A stretch of 64,000 nucleotides of DNA from Hoplostethus atlanticus (GCA_034670405.1 JAXDDX010000295.1:186001-250000); one strand, 5' to 3'. Shown: positions 37,001 to 49,721, counted from the first letter of the stretch. Notes: a model not told the origin generated them from the sequence alone. Numbers and translations are program-made.

Positions 37001-37309
37001 TATTAATCCACAACAAACAAACTTCTACCTCAATCAAAGAGGTGACAGGCTTCCTTGGTGCTCCACCCATCAGGAACAGAGGAAGACGGAGATTAGGATG
37101 GAGGTGGTGGGAAAACACGGATTTGGGCATCAAAAGAGGACTTTTTTCACTTCTCCTTTAACCCATGAATCACTATTACAAAATATTTTTTCATAGCCTC
37201 CCTAGAACAGCACTAAAAACAAATGGCATGAGAGTTCTGTTCGCATCTTCATCTAAATCTTCATGTGAAAGTTTCACACTATCTATTAAGATGATATAGC
37301 ATTGTGATT

Positions 37310-37612
37310 TCTGACTGTATAGTATTGTATATTTAGACTGTACAGTGTTATAATTTCTACTGCATACTGTAGTCTAAAATATTTACTGTATTATATTTCT
37401 CTACTGTATTGTAAGCTTTACAATACAGTGGAGAACGCCACTGTTACAGAGGGTGAATGAGTCTTCAGTGAAATACCTGTGCACATATAATCCTTTCACT
37501 CCTATATTAAAATTGATATTATATATACATATTATTCATTTCTATTGTATAATATAATTTCTAGTGTAGAGTATTATATATTTCTACTGTATAGTATTAT
37601 CATTTCGTCTGT
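37310..37612 (+). repeat. Degenerate AT-rich tandem repeat, left part
   Basis: Repeated variants of TTTCTACTGTATAGTATTAT. The same unit resumes at 39985-40345; TTCTACTGTATAGTATTATC occurs in both parts. Confidence 0.75.
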
Positions 37613-37639
37613 ACTGTCTGTTTGTCATGGGGAAATTGG

Positions 37640-38350
37640 GTTTCCACCCTGTAGCCAGGATGGGTTGCTCGGGGAGAGTAAGGTGTTAATGGACCTCTCT
37701 ATATATACAGAGTGATTCTGTATGTCCAAGCTCGAAGGCCGAAAAACCACGCTCCATAAAATCACAGATGATGAGCAGCTCATCAGCTCCCTTGTGGCGG
37801 TGGTGTTTGGTGTGGTTGGTGAGCTGGATACCATCGTTCCCTGGCCTGGTCCGGGTGTTGCAAACTTGCAAAGCCCAAGTCCTTGTCCTGTTCTACACTG
37901 CTTGTCCCAGTGCCATGAGCTACTTTGGGGTAGAAACCGGACTGGAAGGTGGTCCCCCCTGTCTCCCTCCACCAGATGATCCACGGCTTTGGATCTACAT
38001 CAGCCCACAGCCGTATCCCATTGAACTTCTAGCGCACCTCCACCGCATTGGTCGCTGGATCCAGAATGTGCTCCACCGGGCCCCAGAAGCCCTCCTCTAG
38101 ACCGTACCAGGGTTGATTCTCTTCTCCACCTCAAAGGGCCTGATGTACCAAGACGCAAGCTTCTGGGTCTCCACCCTGAGCGGCAGGTCCCGGGCAGAAA
38201 GCCAAACCTTGTCTCCAGGCTGGTAGGGCACCGTGGGTCTCCTCTTACGGTTGGCAAGTCTGCCAGGACCTGGCCCGCAGCAGTGCTGCTCAGGCACGTC
38301 TCCAGGTGTGGCGGCAGCTGCGGATGTATCCATACTTCCTAAAAGGCTTC
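37640..38350 (-). mobile_element. Ty3/gypsy retrotransposon fragment (integrase C terminus)
   Basis: On the minus strand 38097-38357 reads [20 protein letters not shown] then [20 protein letters not shown], the C-terminal integrase region of fish Ty3/gypsy elements. The downstream frame is interrupted, and no long terminal repeat was identified with confidence. Confidence 0.8.
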
Positions 38351-38359
38351 TGGTCACTA

Positions 38360-39390
38360 ACTGTTTGCCTACTACTTTTACTCTAATTCAGTAAATTGGA
38401 ACACACACACAAGGTTATATTTAGATATTAGTTTGATATTTATTTTATGATAAATAGAATTGTTTGATTGTTTTCTTTGTGATTGTCACAGTACAGAGTG
38501 AGCGAGAGCTAGACAAGGCAGAAGAGAGAGAGAGAGGGAGAGTATTGACGGAGAAGAGAGAGACAGTAATTTGTATGACTGAAAGATAATATGTTTAAAG
38601 AAAATGTAAGATTATAGACAAATTATAGAGGAAACAGACAAGACAGAAAACAGAATTAATTAATTAAGAAAATCACAGAAACAAGAAACACACCCTCACC
38701 TCAGGTCCTAAAATCGCCCCTGCTAAGTAGGCATGAGACATTGATGCTAGCTATCCTTAGCTTAGCATAAACAGAAGTACAGTATTTATACAAGATTTGT
38801 CAAGTGTTTGAAAAAAGTTCTTAAAAATTATAACTGACCAGGTGAGAATGTGCGTACCTATACACATCTTTCACATCATGTGGTATTGCGAGTTGGCAAA
38901 AAAAGGATAATGTCAAAGTGTGAATTTGGGTAACATTTTTTTCTTTCACTACATTGTGTTAGGATGTAATCTAAAGTTTAAAAAAGTTGTGAGTGGTTGT
39001 AACAACCCTTTTTTTGTCAAGCCTTAATTTTGTTCTATCTTGAGTAAATAAGTTTGTCACGATACATTATTATAATAATAATCTTTATTTATATTATTAT
39101 GTATTATTGTGAAGTAAGAATAGCCTACACCTTCACGTGTGACCAATTAATAGGTTGATAAAACTTCACTATATAAAGGCTGTAGCTGTGCACAATGGCT
39201 CGCACGGGCACTGGATTCTCTCTCCCGAATCTCATACTGTTCGCTGGAGGCACCAGTGTCTTCATTGTCAAAATCTGTTAATAAAAATATTCTACATTGT
39301 AATAAAACACAAACAAGTCTGTTTTTTTGCAAGTCAATAAGCTCCAAACTGTTCTATCTGGGCAGGCCATGTGGTCATCAAGCAGAAAGA
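38360..39390. other. Repeat-rich non-coding stretch
   Basis: Holds a (GA)-rich tract (38500-38570). A promoter/terminator-like block lies at 39170-39310 (TATAAAGG at about 39171, TAATAAAAA at about 39285) that could be part of a long terminal repeat of the neighbouring gypsy-type element. No gene is recognised. Confidence 0.35.
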
Positions 39391-39391
39391 G

Positions 39392-39552
39392 CGCTGGGGT
39401 CCCCACTCCTCCTCCACTGGGGTCCCCTTTCCTTCTCCAGTGGGGTCCCCGCTCCTCCTCCACTGGGGTCCCCTCTCCTTCTCCAGTGGGGTCCCCGCTC
39501 CTCCTCCACTGGGGTCCCCTCTCCTTCTCCAGTGGGGTCCCCGCTCCTCCTC
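39392..39552 (+). repeat. 23-bp GC-rich minisatellite, 7 units
   Basis: Seven consecutive 23-bp units of the form CactGGGGTCCCC.CTCCTTCTC, with alternating CACTGG/CAGTGG and CTCCTC/CTTCTC variants that make a 46-bp higher-order repeat. All six frames stay open through it only because the unit lacks stops. Confidence 0.95.
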
Positions 39553-39984
39553 CAGTGGCCCGCACACTAGCGCTGTGCACAGTAATGCGCTTCTTGGGCC
39601 TCAAACTTGAAATCACCCACCTTGTCGGGTCCGGGGCTCAGAACTAACAACGTTTACTGTTGCAGTTTCCTTTTTCCATTCAATATGTTTAACTTGTTTT
39701 TAATGCCAGCGCTAAGGCCTCCAAATAATAGGCATTTTCTATTTCTCCAACCATTACTTCAACTTCACAGAAATTGTACGTCTTCTTCATCACACTCTTC
39801 ACCAATTGCGTCTGCCATTTCTTCTCAAAACTAAAAGAACCATGGCCCTTTATATGCAAACCAGGCTAATTGGGCGTGTGTTGGAAGACATTTATAGTAA
39901 ATGGAGTAATTGTAAATAGAAGAAGCATGAAATGAAAGTGTGGGGAAAATCCCCCTTCTAAAACTAGTGTGATTAGAGAGTACA

Positions 39985-40345
39985 TGTATGATATTCTATT
40001 TCTACTGTATAGAATTGCATATTTTTGCTGTTTAGTATTGTATACTTCTTCTGTATAGCATTAGCATTTCTACTGTATAGTAAAATACAGTAGAATATGT
40101 GCAATATTCTATATTTTCACTTACAGTATAATATATTTCCATGTAAAATATTATATATTTCTGCTGTAAAGTTTTATAAATTTCTGCTGTACATGATAAT
40201 TTCTACTGTATAGTATTATCATTTCTAACCTATGATATTCTATATTTCTATGTAGTATTATATATTTTTACTGTATAATGTATATTTTTACTGTATAGTG
40301 TATATTTTTTTCTCAACATTTAACTGTATAGTATTCTCTTTTATA
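39985..40345 (+). repeat. Degenerate AT-rich tandem repeat, right part
   Basis: Same ATTTCTACTGTATAGTAT-type unit as at 37310-37612, with many variants. Confidence 0.75.
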
Positions 40346-40436
40346 TATTTTTGCTATGCAGTATTATCCAGCAGTGTGTCGGAGACCAATTTGATACTTT
40401 GGTGTCTCACAGGGTTGCCATCGGATGTTTGTGCAC

Positions 40437-41131
40437 GTGTGTGTGTGTGTGTGTGTATGTGTGTCATCGCTTCCTCAAAAACACACACCTGGCTCTTCCT
40501 TCAAGCCAGACCCAAACATCTGCACAGGAAGACAGCGAAGAAAGAGACATCATGTGCACATGCGAGTGCGTGTACACACACACACACACACGCACACACA
40601 CTATCAAAACCAATGTCAATAATACTATAAACTGTGATGAATAGGGTAGATCAGTGTACCTAGCCTTTTTTGAAGATAGACATACAGTAGGATGTGTGCC
40701 AGTGATAAGAAGACAAAGGTCTGATGTTGTATTTGCTTTGCTTAATTCTATCCAGTGTTAACATGTGCACGCATGTTGTGTGTGTGTGTGTGTGTGTGGC
40801 GGGGGGGCATATTCTTGAGCTGTCAACACCCTCTTTCTCACACCACCAAATGCGAGTGAAGCCTCAACAGCCCTCGTCATTCCACACTACAGAGAGATTT
40901 ACAGAGGGAATATAATTCAGATAGTGTACTGTATTGTACAGTACTGTAACATGGCTAAAATATAAGTACAAATAAACTGTTTCAACAAAAAATAGTGGTG
41001 ACAGAAACAGACAAACAAAGTGATATAAATGCATACAGATGGAAAACGGGAGCAACGGGACAGTTTCAATATTTTAGACTGGAAAGAGTGTATGCATGTG
41101 TGTGTGTGTGTGTGCGCGTGCGTGCGTGTGT
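40437..41131 (+). repeat. Cluster of GT/CA microsatellites
   Basis: (GT)n at 40437-40464, (CA)n at 40573-40601, (GT)n at 40777-40798 and (GT/GC)n at 41095-41131. No gene is seen between them. Confidence 0.9.
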
Positions 41132-42118
41132 GCAGCTCTGATCTTGTTCCCCCTGATGAGTGGAACCTTGTTTTCACATCCAGTGGTGTTGATAGAAGTC
41201 CTTGCGTCAACTGCACCCTTCAAAGTTTTTTTTAACCAAAACAGATGAGCTCTTCTTGCTTGGCTTTTGAAGCCAGTGTGACACATTTCTTACAGTCTGA
41301 GGACGTTTAATTGCTATTTTTGTTGAGTGCACATGTGGGTGACAGATCCTCAAAAGTCCAGCATGTTGCTTTTGGTCTGATTCTTGCTTCTGTCTCTAAA
41401 ACATATTTGTCTTTGAATTATGGTAAAAGGAGCTTGGAGGTTTTTTTTTTGTTGTTGGAGGCAATAAACTGTTGTTAGCATACATTGAGCCCATTAAAGT
41501 TTTATAGAGAGAAGAAAATAATAAGTCCAGCAAATAGTCAGTGGTCACTGTATTATGTACATTATTTACACCTTATGTACACCACCTATGCAGATGATCA
41601 GTCACTGTTCCAGTGAATGTTAGAATGAACAAGATGCTGATTTAAGCCACTTTGACAAGATGTGTCATCCCTCCAAGTTCAAAAATCGCACCAGGGGTCT
41701 CTGCGGTATCACGTTTGCATTTAAAATTTTGACCTTTAATTATAGTGTCCCCCATTAGGCCAACCAGTGTAATTCAAGTTTTGTCAAAATCAGACCAGCG
41801 GTGGTGTCTGAGATATCATGTTGGATGGATGGATGGACAGACACAGCCAGATCAATAGTCTATAATGTACTGTGCAGCTTCAGCTGATTCTGTTGCACTA
41901 ACAGAAAGTGTGAAAAAGGGTAAATGGTAATATTTGTGCAAGATGGCATTCAGTAGCTTAAAAGTGTTTTTTACTTGAGTGTCAGAATGTCAATGTACTA
42001 GAGGGTCTTGGGTATGGGCGTGGGGCTGAGCGGAAGCTTAAAGGGGATCAGTGTTGGACTGGAGATGATTGATGTTTGTCTCCCCTCTGATGTGTGTGTG
42101 TATGTATTAAGTTTATCA

Positions 42119-42122
42119 GTGT

Positions 42123-42176
<54 letters not shown>
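42119..42176 (+). repeat. (GT)n microsatellite
   Basis: About 28 GT units with one TA interruption. The flanks 41150-43250 hold nothing I recognise except CACCAGGGGTCTCTGCGGTA-type dispersed repeat near 41690-41840. Confidence 0.95.
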
Positions 42177-42177
<1 letters not shown>

Positions 42178-43259
42178 TGAGAGACCTGGCTCCAACTGGA
42201 TTTTCTTTGGTATTATGTATGCTAGTTTTCAAATAAGTCCACACATCCAGACAGTGACGTGGTAGACTCTGACCTCCAGTCAGTGATGAGGAAAACAATC
42301 ACAAAAAAAGTGAAATGAATAATATTTTCAGAAAAACATTGATTTATGATTTGTTTTTCATTTAAAAGACCATATTCTCATAGAACTTCTATTTGTTTGA
42401 TACTACTCAATAGTGATACTCTACAGAGAAAAGCTAAGGTTACAGGTAAAATCCAAAGACATGGTAGCTAAACAATCAAGAATATGTGTATAGGTTGTGT
42501 GATGATAGGCTGAGAGAGGAAGGGTGTGTGTCCCTGAGAGTAGGAGACACTTTTCATCTGGAAGTACAGGATTAGGAAGAGGAAACAGCAAACAGTCATT
42601 GTACAATGCAGCTCTTTGTTGCTCAAGACCTTGCTATTAAAATTAAACTAACATCAGAAGACCTGCAGACTCACTGATGATACCCTCTTTAAATCACAGT
42701 GGTTGAAATTTTTTTTTTTTAAATGAAAACATTGACACTGTCTTATTGTAACTAAATGTGCGACTATTGCTCTAAACCATCACAATGTCATAGTCTGGAA
42801 AGGTTACAAATGAACAATATGAACACAAAGCTTAAATGTCTTTCATGTTCTTACATTACTTATCAAGAATGAGCTCTTTCATAATCATTGCCTCATAAGA
42901 TATTTTACCATTCCCTTCCTCCATGAGGCACTGAGAGAGAATGCAGTGTATTCATGTGATGTTCTCTCGTTGCCTAAATGCTGCTGTTGACATGCTATCT
43001 GTCAACTGGGAGGCGGGGCATCCACAAGTAGTAGGCAAGACCTCACATCTTCATCCTACATGTTTCTTCAGTATCTATACACACTGTCTTACAACAAACC
43101 AAACCACCCTGAGAAGGATTCCCCAACCTTTTGAACCCAGGGAGAGTGCAGTCAGGCTGGGTCTGGATTTCCTGCCTGAGCCACTGGAAGACCTTCAGGT
43201 TCGGAAGGTAAGGAATGGGAAGAGTGTATGGGATGTTAATTTACTTAGGCATGCTGTAT

Positions 43260-44600
43260 TACATTATTGTTATTATTAGTGGTTCTAGCCCATAGGGCAG
43301 AACTATTGTTTTTGTGCTGTTTTATTAGTTGATCTAGCCCATAGGGCAGAACCACTATTGTTTTTGCTTCGGTTTATTATTATTGTCAGTCTTCTGCCAG
43401 TTTTCAAATTGCTGTGAGATGCTACATGCTAGAGACTTTAAATTTGGCACAATGATTGGAAATGGTGTACAAATGCTTGTCAAACTAAAGTTTTCAAAAT
43501 CGCCCAGAAAGTGGCGCTATAGACCATCTAGAAAAATATTTTGCTGTATAATCTGAAAAAGGCATTTTCACTGTTTCACCTATCACCACCAAACTTGGTA
43601 CACAGCCAAAGCTTGGTCAAGACAGGTCAGCAAGCATGTGTACAATGGTATTTTCAAAAAAACATATCAGGAGCCATATAACTGTATCTCTGAAATTGGT
43701 TGGCAAAATTGCAGGAAATTTGGTACACATGTTCTAGGACACGTGTCAAACTCAATCAGGCCCGCAGCACATTTCTATCCGGCCTGAGCAAATAATTATT
43801 TTTTTCTATTAATATTGTCCTGTTTTCATATCACCCGCAATGCGCTGCACTACAATGTTGTTACTTACTAAATCCCTGTCCACAACCAAATACTATGTTT
43901 CAAGGCATACAATTCAAGTCAACACACAGCCAAATACAACCTGATATGAATATTTGTATTTCCTCTATGCTAAATGATAAAAATACGTTGTTGTTTTGTT
44001 CACTTGGTTGCAAGATCCTTCAATCACGTTTTGTTTTGTTGTTGTTTGGGTTTTGAAATATTTTGCCATATTTTGGTCAAACAATGGTCAGTTCAGGTCA
44101 TAGCATGTTATCTAAAAATGAAATAAAAAATATAGGCCTTGTCTGTCCCGTTAATCCATTGTGATTGAGTTTGACACCCCTGTTCTAGGACCATGAACTA
44201 GTCAGAATGGTCATCATTAGTCAAAGTGGGCGTGACCTATGACATAATTATCATAAAGTTGCTTATAAATCAAAGCATATTTGAAAAAATCTGTCATTTC
44301 AAATTTTCAAAGGCCGTATCTCACACAAAGTATTTCCAATTGATAAAAAACTTGATAAACTGATCCAGCTATCCTTGCTCTACAGATTTGCCTCTTTGAT
44401 TACTGAACTCCACCATAATGAAGTCCCCCAATTTTGAATTATCTGAAAAACATGTTTTCCCTTATTCAGTTCAGTATTCAGTTCCTATTGCCACCAAACA
44501 TGGTATATAGCCAAAGGGCCTTGAGATACACTTGGTTACTATTTTCCAGCAAAATTGGATAAACTATATATAAACTACTATAATCGGGCAAAAAAGGCCA
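43260..44600 (+). repeat. Dispersed fish repeat with a duplicated start, interrupted by a hAT MITE
   Basis: The word TCTAGCCCATAGGGCAGAAC occurs twice about 52 bp apart (43285-43306 and 43333-43354). It is followed by phrases such as CACCAAACTTGGTACACAGC typical of a large non-coding repeat family, also seen at 22.9-23.9 and 26.8-27.4 kb. Confidence 0.6.
43740..44182 (+). mobile_element. hAT-type MITE with 8-bp target duplication
   Basis: Ends are CACGTGTCAAACTCAATC and, inverted, GATTGAGTTTGACACCCCTG. The 8 bp on both sides are identical (TTCTAGGA at 43732-43739 and 44183-44190). The 443-bp element has no transposase. An 8-bp duplication is the hAT hallmark. Confidence 0.9.
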
Positions 44601-45880
44601 ATCGAATTGGTCACGACGACAATACAACAGTATCATTCAGTGGATACCAGCTTTGAAAACATTGGACTAAACCTGGTTTGTGTTCGGAATGGGATACTAA
44701 CCAGTCCCAACAGGGTCGAGTTTTTTTCTGATTATTGCGGCCCAAAATTATTGAATTTGCAGCGGCTTTTATCAAAAAATGCAATGCAATTTGCAATATT
44801 TTTCATGTTATCTTGTGGTAAAACTGCAGGAATGGATGAAAATTCAAGCCCCCCATCCCCCAAAGGCATTTTAAACTGCCCACTCTGTTTATTAAAATAT
44901 ATATATTTTTAAATAGTAGTAATCATTCCAGCAGCACACTGGTCATTGCCATTAATACCTTCTGGGGCCGCTGGCTGTAAGCTTGTTTTACTAAACATGA
45001 TATATATATGTCTAGTGCAATTATTATTTTTTATTATTTTTTTAATCCTTGTTATCTCTGCTCCACCTTTTCTTTTTCTATCTCAAAGTGCAAAAAAATC
45101 TCAGGATAACAAGAAAACAAATGGTGCAAGTTGCATATTTAATGAAAAAAGCACAACCTCCCAAACATGTAGGAGTGTTAAATTTGCAAGCATTGTGCCA
45201 CTTTGACCGTTTTATGCGGAAATATTGCGGGTATTGGACAAAATTGCAATTAGTTCAACTTGCGTTAATTCTCATGATCGCAACATCCGGGAGGGACTGA
45301 CTAACATGCTACATACTACAAACTCATTAGTATGTACTGCATACTACATACAGTATATTCAGAATCAGTATATTATTATCAGTGGATCATTTATGCTGAA
45401 GTATACTCAAGCAGTACATCGTATGACAATATGACAAGTCAATATAAGTCAATATAAGTCAGTCAATACTATTACTAGCGCAGTCGTCGTTTCTCCAGCC
45501 GTCATTACGGTATTACAATGATTTACGGCTAAGGAGGTTACATAACGAGGATCAGGACTGGTAGACAGGGTGTAGGATTACTGCACTCGATAAAAAGGGT
45601 CGTAATACAACATGAAAATGGATATCAACCGGCAATAAATTACAAGAAGAAGTAGGTTATGGCGATACATTTTGGGGCATCTTGGTGCATTGAGCAACAT
45701 CGGTCGCATACTCTTACCAATGTAGTATACATCCGGGTATTTCTCTCGTACATAAAATCAGCATACTACAATCACATGAAACACCCTACATACTTATTTC
45801 ACGTCACAAATAGTACGTTAAGTGTGGATGGTACCTGATTTCAAATAGATCCTTCTGGACTGGACTAGTTCTCTAGTCCA
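44600..45880. other. Intergenic stretch, no gene recognised
   Basis: Contains repeated TACTACATAC / GTATACT-type words (45300-45430, 45715-45810). I find no exon and no clear transposon ends. Confidence 0.35.
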
Positions 45881-47690
45881 TTCTGGACTAGTTCCCTGCT
45901 GGATGAGTTGCTCATATCCCTGACTCGAACCCTAGCATTGATGGCTTCCAGAATGTACGGGCGGACAGAGACACCAGAGCGAGTAGTAAGCGTAAAGGAG
46001 GGGGGCCTGCTGTTCTCGTTAACAACAGATGGTGTCATCCTGGACATATCACTGTTAAGGAATGTTTCTGTAGCCCGGACATTGAACTGTTAGCTGTTAG
46101 CCAGCGTCCGGCCCGGACAGCTCAGTCAGTAGAGCATGAGACTCTCAGTCTCAGGGTTGGATCCCCACATAGTGTCAACTATCACAGGCGCCATTGTTGT
46201 CACTGTTTACATTCCTCCATCCGCAGCACGTCCGTGATGTCATCCACTCAGTGACTGCCAGGCGCCAGACACAACACCCCAGCACCTTCATAGCAATCTC
46301 TTCATAGCGATGCCTCCCTCTCTTCTACACTGCCCACCTTTAAACAGTTTGCCAAGTGCCCTACCAGGGAAAATAAGACTTTGTACTTGCTGTATGCTAA
46401 TGTCAAGGATGCAGCTCCACTGCACTCACAACCTTCGGCAGATCTGACCACAACCTGGTCCACCTCTCACCCCTCTACAAGCCTGTTGTCCAGCGGCAGC
46501 CTGTGACCACCAGGACGCTGAGAAGATGGTCACCGGACACTAATGACGCCTTACAGGATTGTTTTAAGGAAAAAGAAAGGGATGTGTTCTGTGAGTCGCA
46601 TGGGGAGGACATTGACAGACTCACTGACTGCATAACGGACTAGATCCATTTTTGTGTGGATAACAGTGTTCCCAGTAGGAAGGTATGCTGTTTTCCAAAC
46701 AACAACCCTGGATCACCAGCGACCTGAAGGTCCTACTGAACGAGAAAAAGAGGGCCTTCAGAGAGGGAGACAGGGACAAGATCAGATGTGTCCAGAAGGA
46801 ACTGAAGGTGAGGATTAAGGAGGGGAAGAGAGCGGACAAGGCAAAGATAGAGGACTGGGTGAGAGACGTGTGGATCGGTAAGAGGAACATCACCGGCAGT
46901 GGGGTGCCCACTATTGCAGAGTCGTCTGAGTACTTCTGCAGATGGCATGTTTCAGAGTTGTACCTGAAGTCAGAGGTGTAGAGGGTGAACAGGAAGGGGG
47001 ACAGGACAGTTCCCAGGGGAGGACAAGAGGAGGAGTACAGAGGCCTGGTGGAGGACTTTGTGGTGTGAGCAGAACCAGCTACAGCTCAATGGCACCAAAA
47101 CAAAGGAGATGGCGTTGGACTTCAGGAGCACTAGGGCCCTGCCGATCCCAGTCTCCATCCAGGGGATGGATGTGGAGACGGTCAGGTTCTACAAGTACCT
47201 GGGAGTTCACCTGGACAACAAGCTGGAATCGGCACCACTGAGGCCCTGTACAAGAATTGCCAGAGCCCACTCTACTACTTGCTCTCTACTTCCTGAGGAG
47301 GCTCAGGTCCTTCTTTTTTGTGGTGGTGTGCTGGGGCGCTAACACCAGGGCCAGGGATGCCAACAGACTAAACAAACTGATCAGGTAATCATGGAAAATG
47401 TCTCCCACCCCCTCCATGCCATGGTTATGAAGCAGTGGCTCTTATCCAGCCATAGACTGATCCCACCACTGGGCGACAGAGAGCGCTACAGGAAGTCTTT
47501 CCTGCTTTCCTCTACAGCTCAACTGAGGACAGTTTTGCCCCTCACCGGTTATCATCTATCACCTATCACCCATTCCCTTTCACACGCATTCATTGCCCTG
47601 CACTTTATTCATTCTCATTCCCTTACACATTCATTAATTGCCATTCATTAACTCTGTACTGTATATATGTACCATCCATTCATTCACAAG
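45880..47690 (+). mobile_element. L2-like LINE relic with internal deletions
   Basis: Broken frames give the endonuclease end (YANVKDA, SDHNLVHLS, about 46400-46500). Next come PWITSDLKVLLNEKKRAFRE (46706 on) and MREVW/GMKSITG-like codons. After a large deletion of the catalytic core come CEQNQLQLNGTKTKEMALDF and RFYKYLGVHLDNKL (47060-47220). The FADD-type polymerase motif is missing. The element ends near 47690. Confidence 0.85.
46113..46190 (+). mobile_element. tRNA-Lys-like SINE head in the LINE relic
   Basis: GCCCGGACAGCTCAGTCAGT then AGAGCATGAGACTCTCAGTC carries a clear A box and the start of a degraded B box. The body matches the SINE at 8525-8645 (CCCCACATAGTGT.AACTATCAC). Not an intact tRNA gene, because the acceptor stem cannot close and the B box is altered. 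Confidence 0.7.
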
Positions 47691-47935
47691 CTATTCTTCT
47701 CAGGTGATGAATTACTGGTGTTGTTTTGATTTCTGTGAGTATGTGCATGCACTAATAATAAAGTAATATTACTTATATTCTAGTACTGTACTGAGGTCAG
47801 ACCCATAGACAAATACAATGTGTCATGAGTTCCTCTCAGGGGGTTTAGGCTGGCATTTAGCCCACTTCATGAAATTCTATACTTGGCTTAAATTGGGGAA
47901 TTCCTCTTCTTGAAGGAGGAGGAGAGACAGATTAA

Positions 47936-48533
47936 TACCCCTTTCACATACAAATCCCAGAATTTACAGGGGTTATTGAACACAGGTCATACCCGTGTTG
48001 GACCCATTCGGATCAAACTCCTGTCCTGGGAATAACCCAGGTCGTCGCCATTCGGACCAGACCGCACAAAACCCGTGTCACCATATTTACATCTGTATAC
48101 GTCACTGCCTTGCAGGGCCAAACAAGTAACTGTGTGATATTGCTGCATTGCCTGTGTGATATTGTCGTATTATATTATCTACACTGTAGATAATTGAATC
48201 TTTTACCGTCTCGGTAATTTGTCACTTCATTTCTGGACGGATGGACAGAAGCTCTCTGATTTCAGAATGTTTCCAATTCTCCATTGTTATTCGTTCTATT
48301 GGTTCGTTATTGAAACGGTCCTTGCTGTGAACTGTGTGTGCCTCTGATACTAACCAATGAGGTTTTGCGGAACCCCTGGTGGCCCCGTTCACACCACCCG
48401 GCAGCCGAGTCCAACCCGGGAGTAACCAGGGTCAAGAGCAGGGTCCCAGACCCGGGTCTAATAACCCGGGTTGACCCATTCCGGAGCCTGACCCGGGAAT
48501 ATCCCAGGTCGTTGCTCCGGTGTGAAAGGGGTA
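47936..48533. mobile_element. PIF/Harbinger-type MITE
   Basis: Terminal inverted repeats TACCCCTTTCACA and TGTGAAAGGGGTA are flanked by TAA on both sides (47933-47935 and 48534-48536), a 3-bp duplication typical of PIF/Harbinger. The 598-bp interior is full of ACCCGGG/CCCGGGT words and has no coding frame. Confidence 0.85.
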
Positions 48534-48736
48534 TAAAACATAATTAATTAATTTTTAAAAACTTTTTGAGTTTAATAACACATCCTCTGCTGGTGGACGT
48601 GTCTCTCTCTTATGATACTTCATAAGAGGGAGAGATGGAACAAGTAGAGGTGATCTGAAATTAACCCAATAGTGCTGCGATGGTGTGCTGTAAAGAGCAC
48701 TGGAATTGCAGGTGGAATATAATCAGACTCACCATA

Positions 48737-49323
48737 CACTATATGACCAAAAGTCAATGGACCCCCCTACTAATTATTGAGTTCAGGTGTTTCAGCCACC
48801 CTGTTTTTCAAGATTTGGGCTTGGCCCCTTAGTCAGTGAAGGGTTCCAGTGAAGGGTAATCTTAATGCTACAGGATACGAAGACATTTTAGCCAATTGGG
48901 CGCTTCCAACTTTGTGGCAACAGTTTGGGGAAGGCCCTTTGCTGTTCCAGCACGACTGTGCCCCTGTGCACAAAGCGAGGTTCATGGTTAGACGAGTTTG
49001 GTGTGGAGGAACTCGATTGGCCTGCACAGAGCCCTGACCTCAACCCCATTGAACACCTTTGGGAGGAATTAGAACGCCGATTGCGAGCCAGGCCTTCTTG
49101 TCCAACATCACTGCCTGACCTCACAAACGCTCTTTTGGCTGAATGGGCACAAATTCCCAGACACACTCCAAAAGCTTGTGGAAAGCCTTCCCAGAAGAGT
49201 GGCGGCTGTTATAGCCTCAAAGGGGAGGTCCAATCCATAATGCCCATGGTTTTAGAATGGGATGTTCAGCAAGCTCATATAGGTGTGATGGTCAGGTGTC
49301 CACTGACTTCTGGCCATATAGCG
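48737..49323 (+). mobile_element. Internally deleted Tc1/mariner element
   Basis: CACTATATGACCAAAAGTCA and the inverted right end CGCTATATGGCCAGAAGTCA form terminal repeats flanked by TA. Inside, codons give PLLFQHDCAPVHKAR and, after a frameshift-like break, PAQSPDLNPIEHLWEELERR, with the second Asp and last acidic residue regions of the transposase. The N-terminal half is missing. Confidence 0.9.
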
Positions 49324-49721
49324 TAGTTGCTACACAGTTACTGTGTTGGATACAATCCATAATCAGCCAGGAAATTAAGAATTTCTACATCAAGGCATGT
49401 CTCTTTATTTCTTACCTCTGTGTAGATGTTTGTTGAAACTTAGAGCTCTTCACAGCCGTCAAAGAGTTGCGTCATTTGTTGAAACTTTCTCATCTTTCAT
49501 GACAATTCAGAGATATTCTGTATGGAATTAAGCACACTCCATTATCAAAGCTCTTACATTTTATCTTGTCTCATGCTTCCACAGATCACCAAGAGGACAC
49601 TGGATGTTTGATGATGAAACTTCACCTCGTTCTTCTGTCATCCTAGAGTATTCCACAAGGGTGGATTGTCCTGGTTTTGAATACATCAGAAGTTAGGAAA
49701 GATTTTGCCAATTCCTATACA

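Noticed and set aside
37625-38100. Cellular gene on either strand
   Set aside because: Overlapping frames belong to the decayed 3' end of a Ty3/gypsy element, as shown by the adjacent integrase C-terminal peptide.
39256-39647. Overlapping long open frames on both strands over the GC-rich repeat
   Set aside because: They are produced by the 23-bp minisatellite, which has no stops in any frame; no family resemblance and no splice context.
40298-42298. Open frames rich in Thr-His or Cys-Val
   Set aside because: They translate (GT)n/(CA)n microsatellites and have no other coding signal.
46113-46190. tRNA-Lys gene
   Set aside because: A-box-like start only; the B box is altered and the acceptor stem does not pair. 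The shared body with another copy at 8.5 kb shows it is a SINE.
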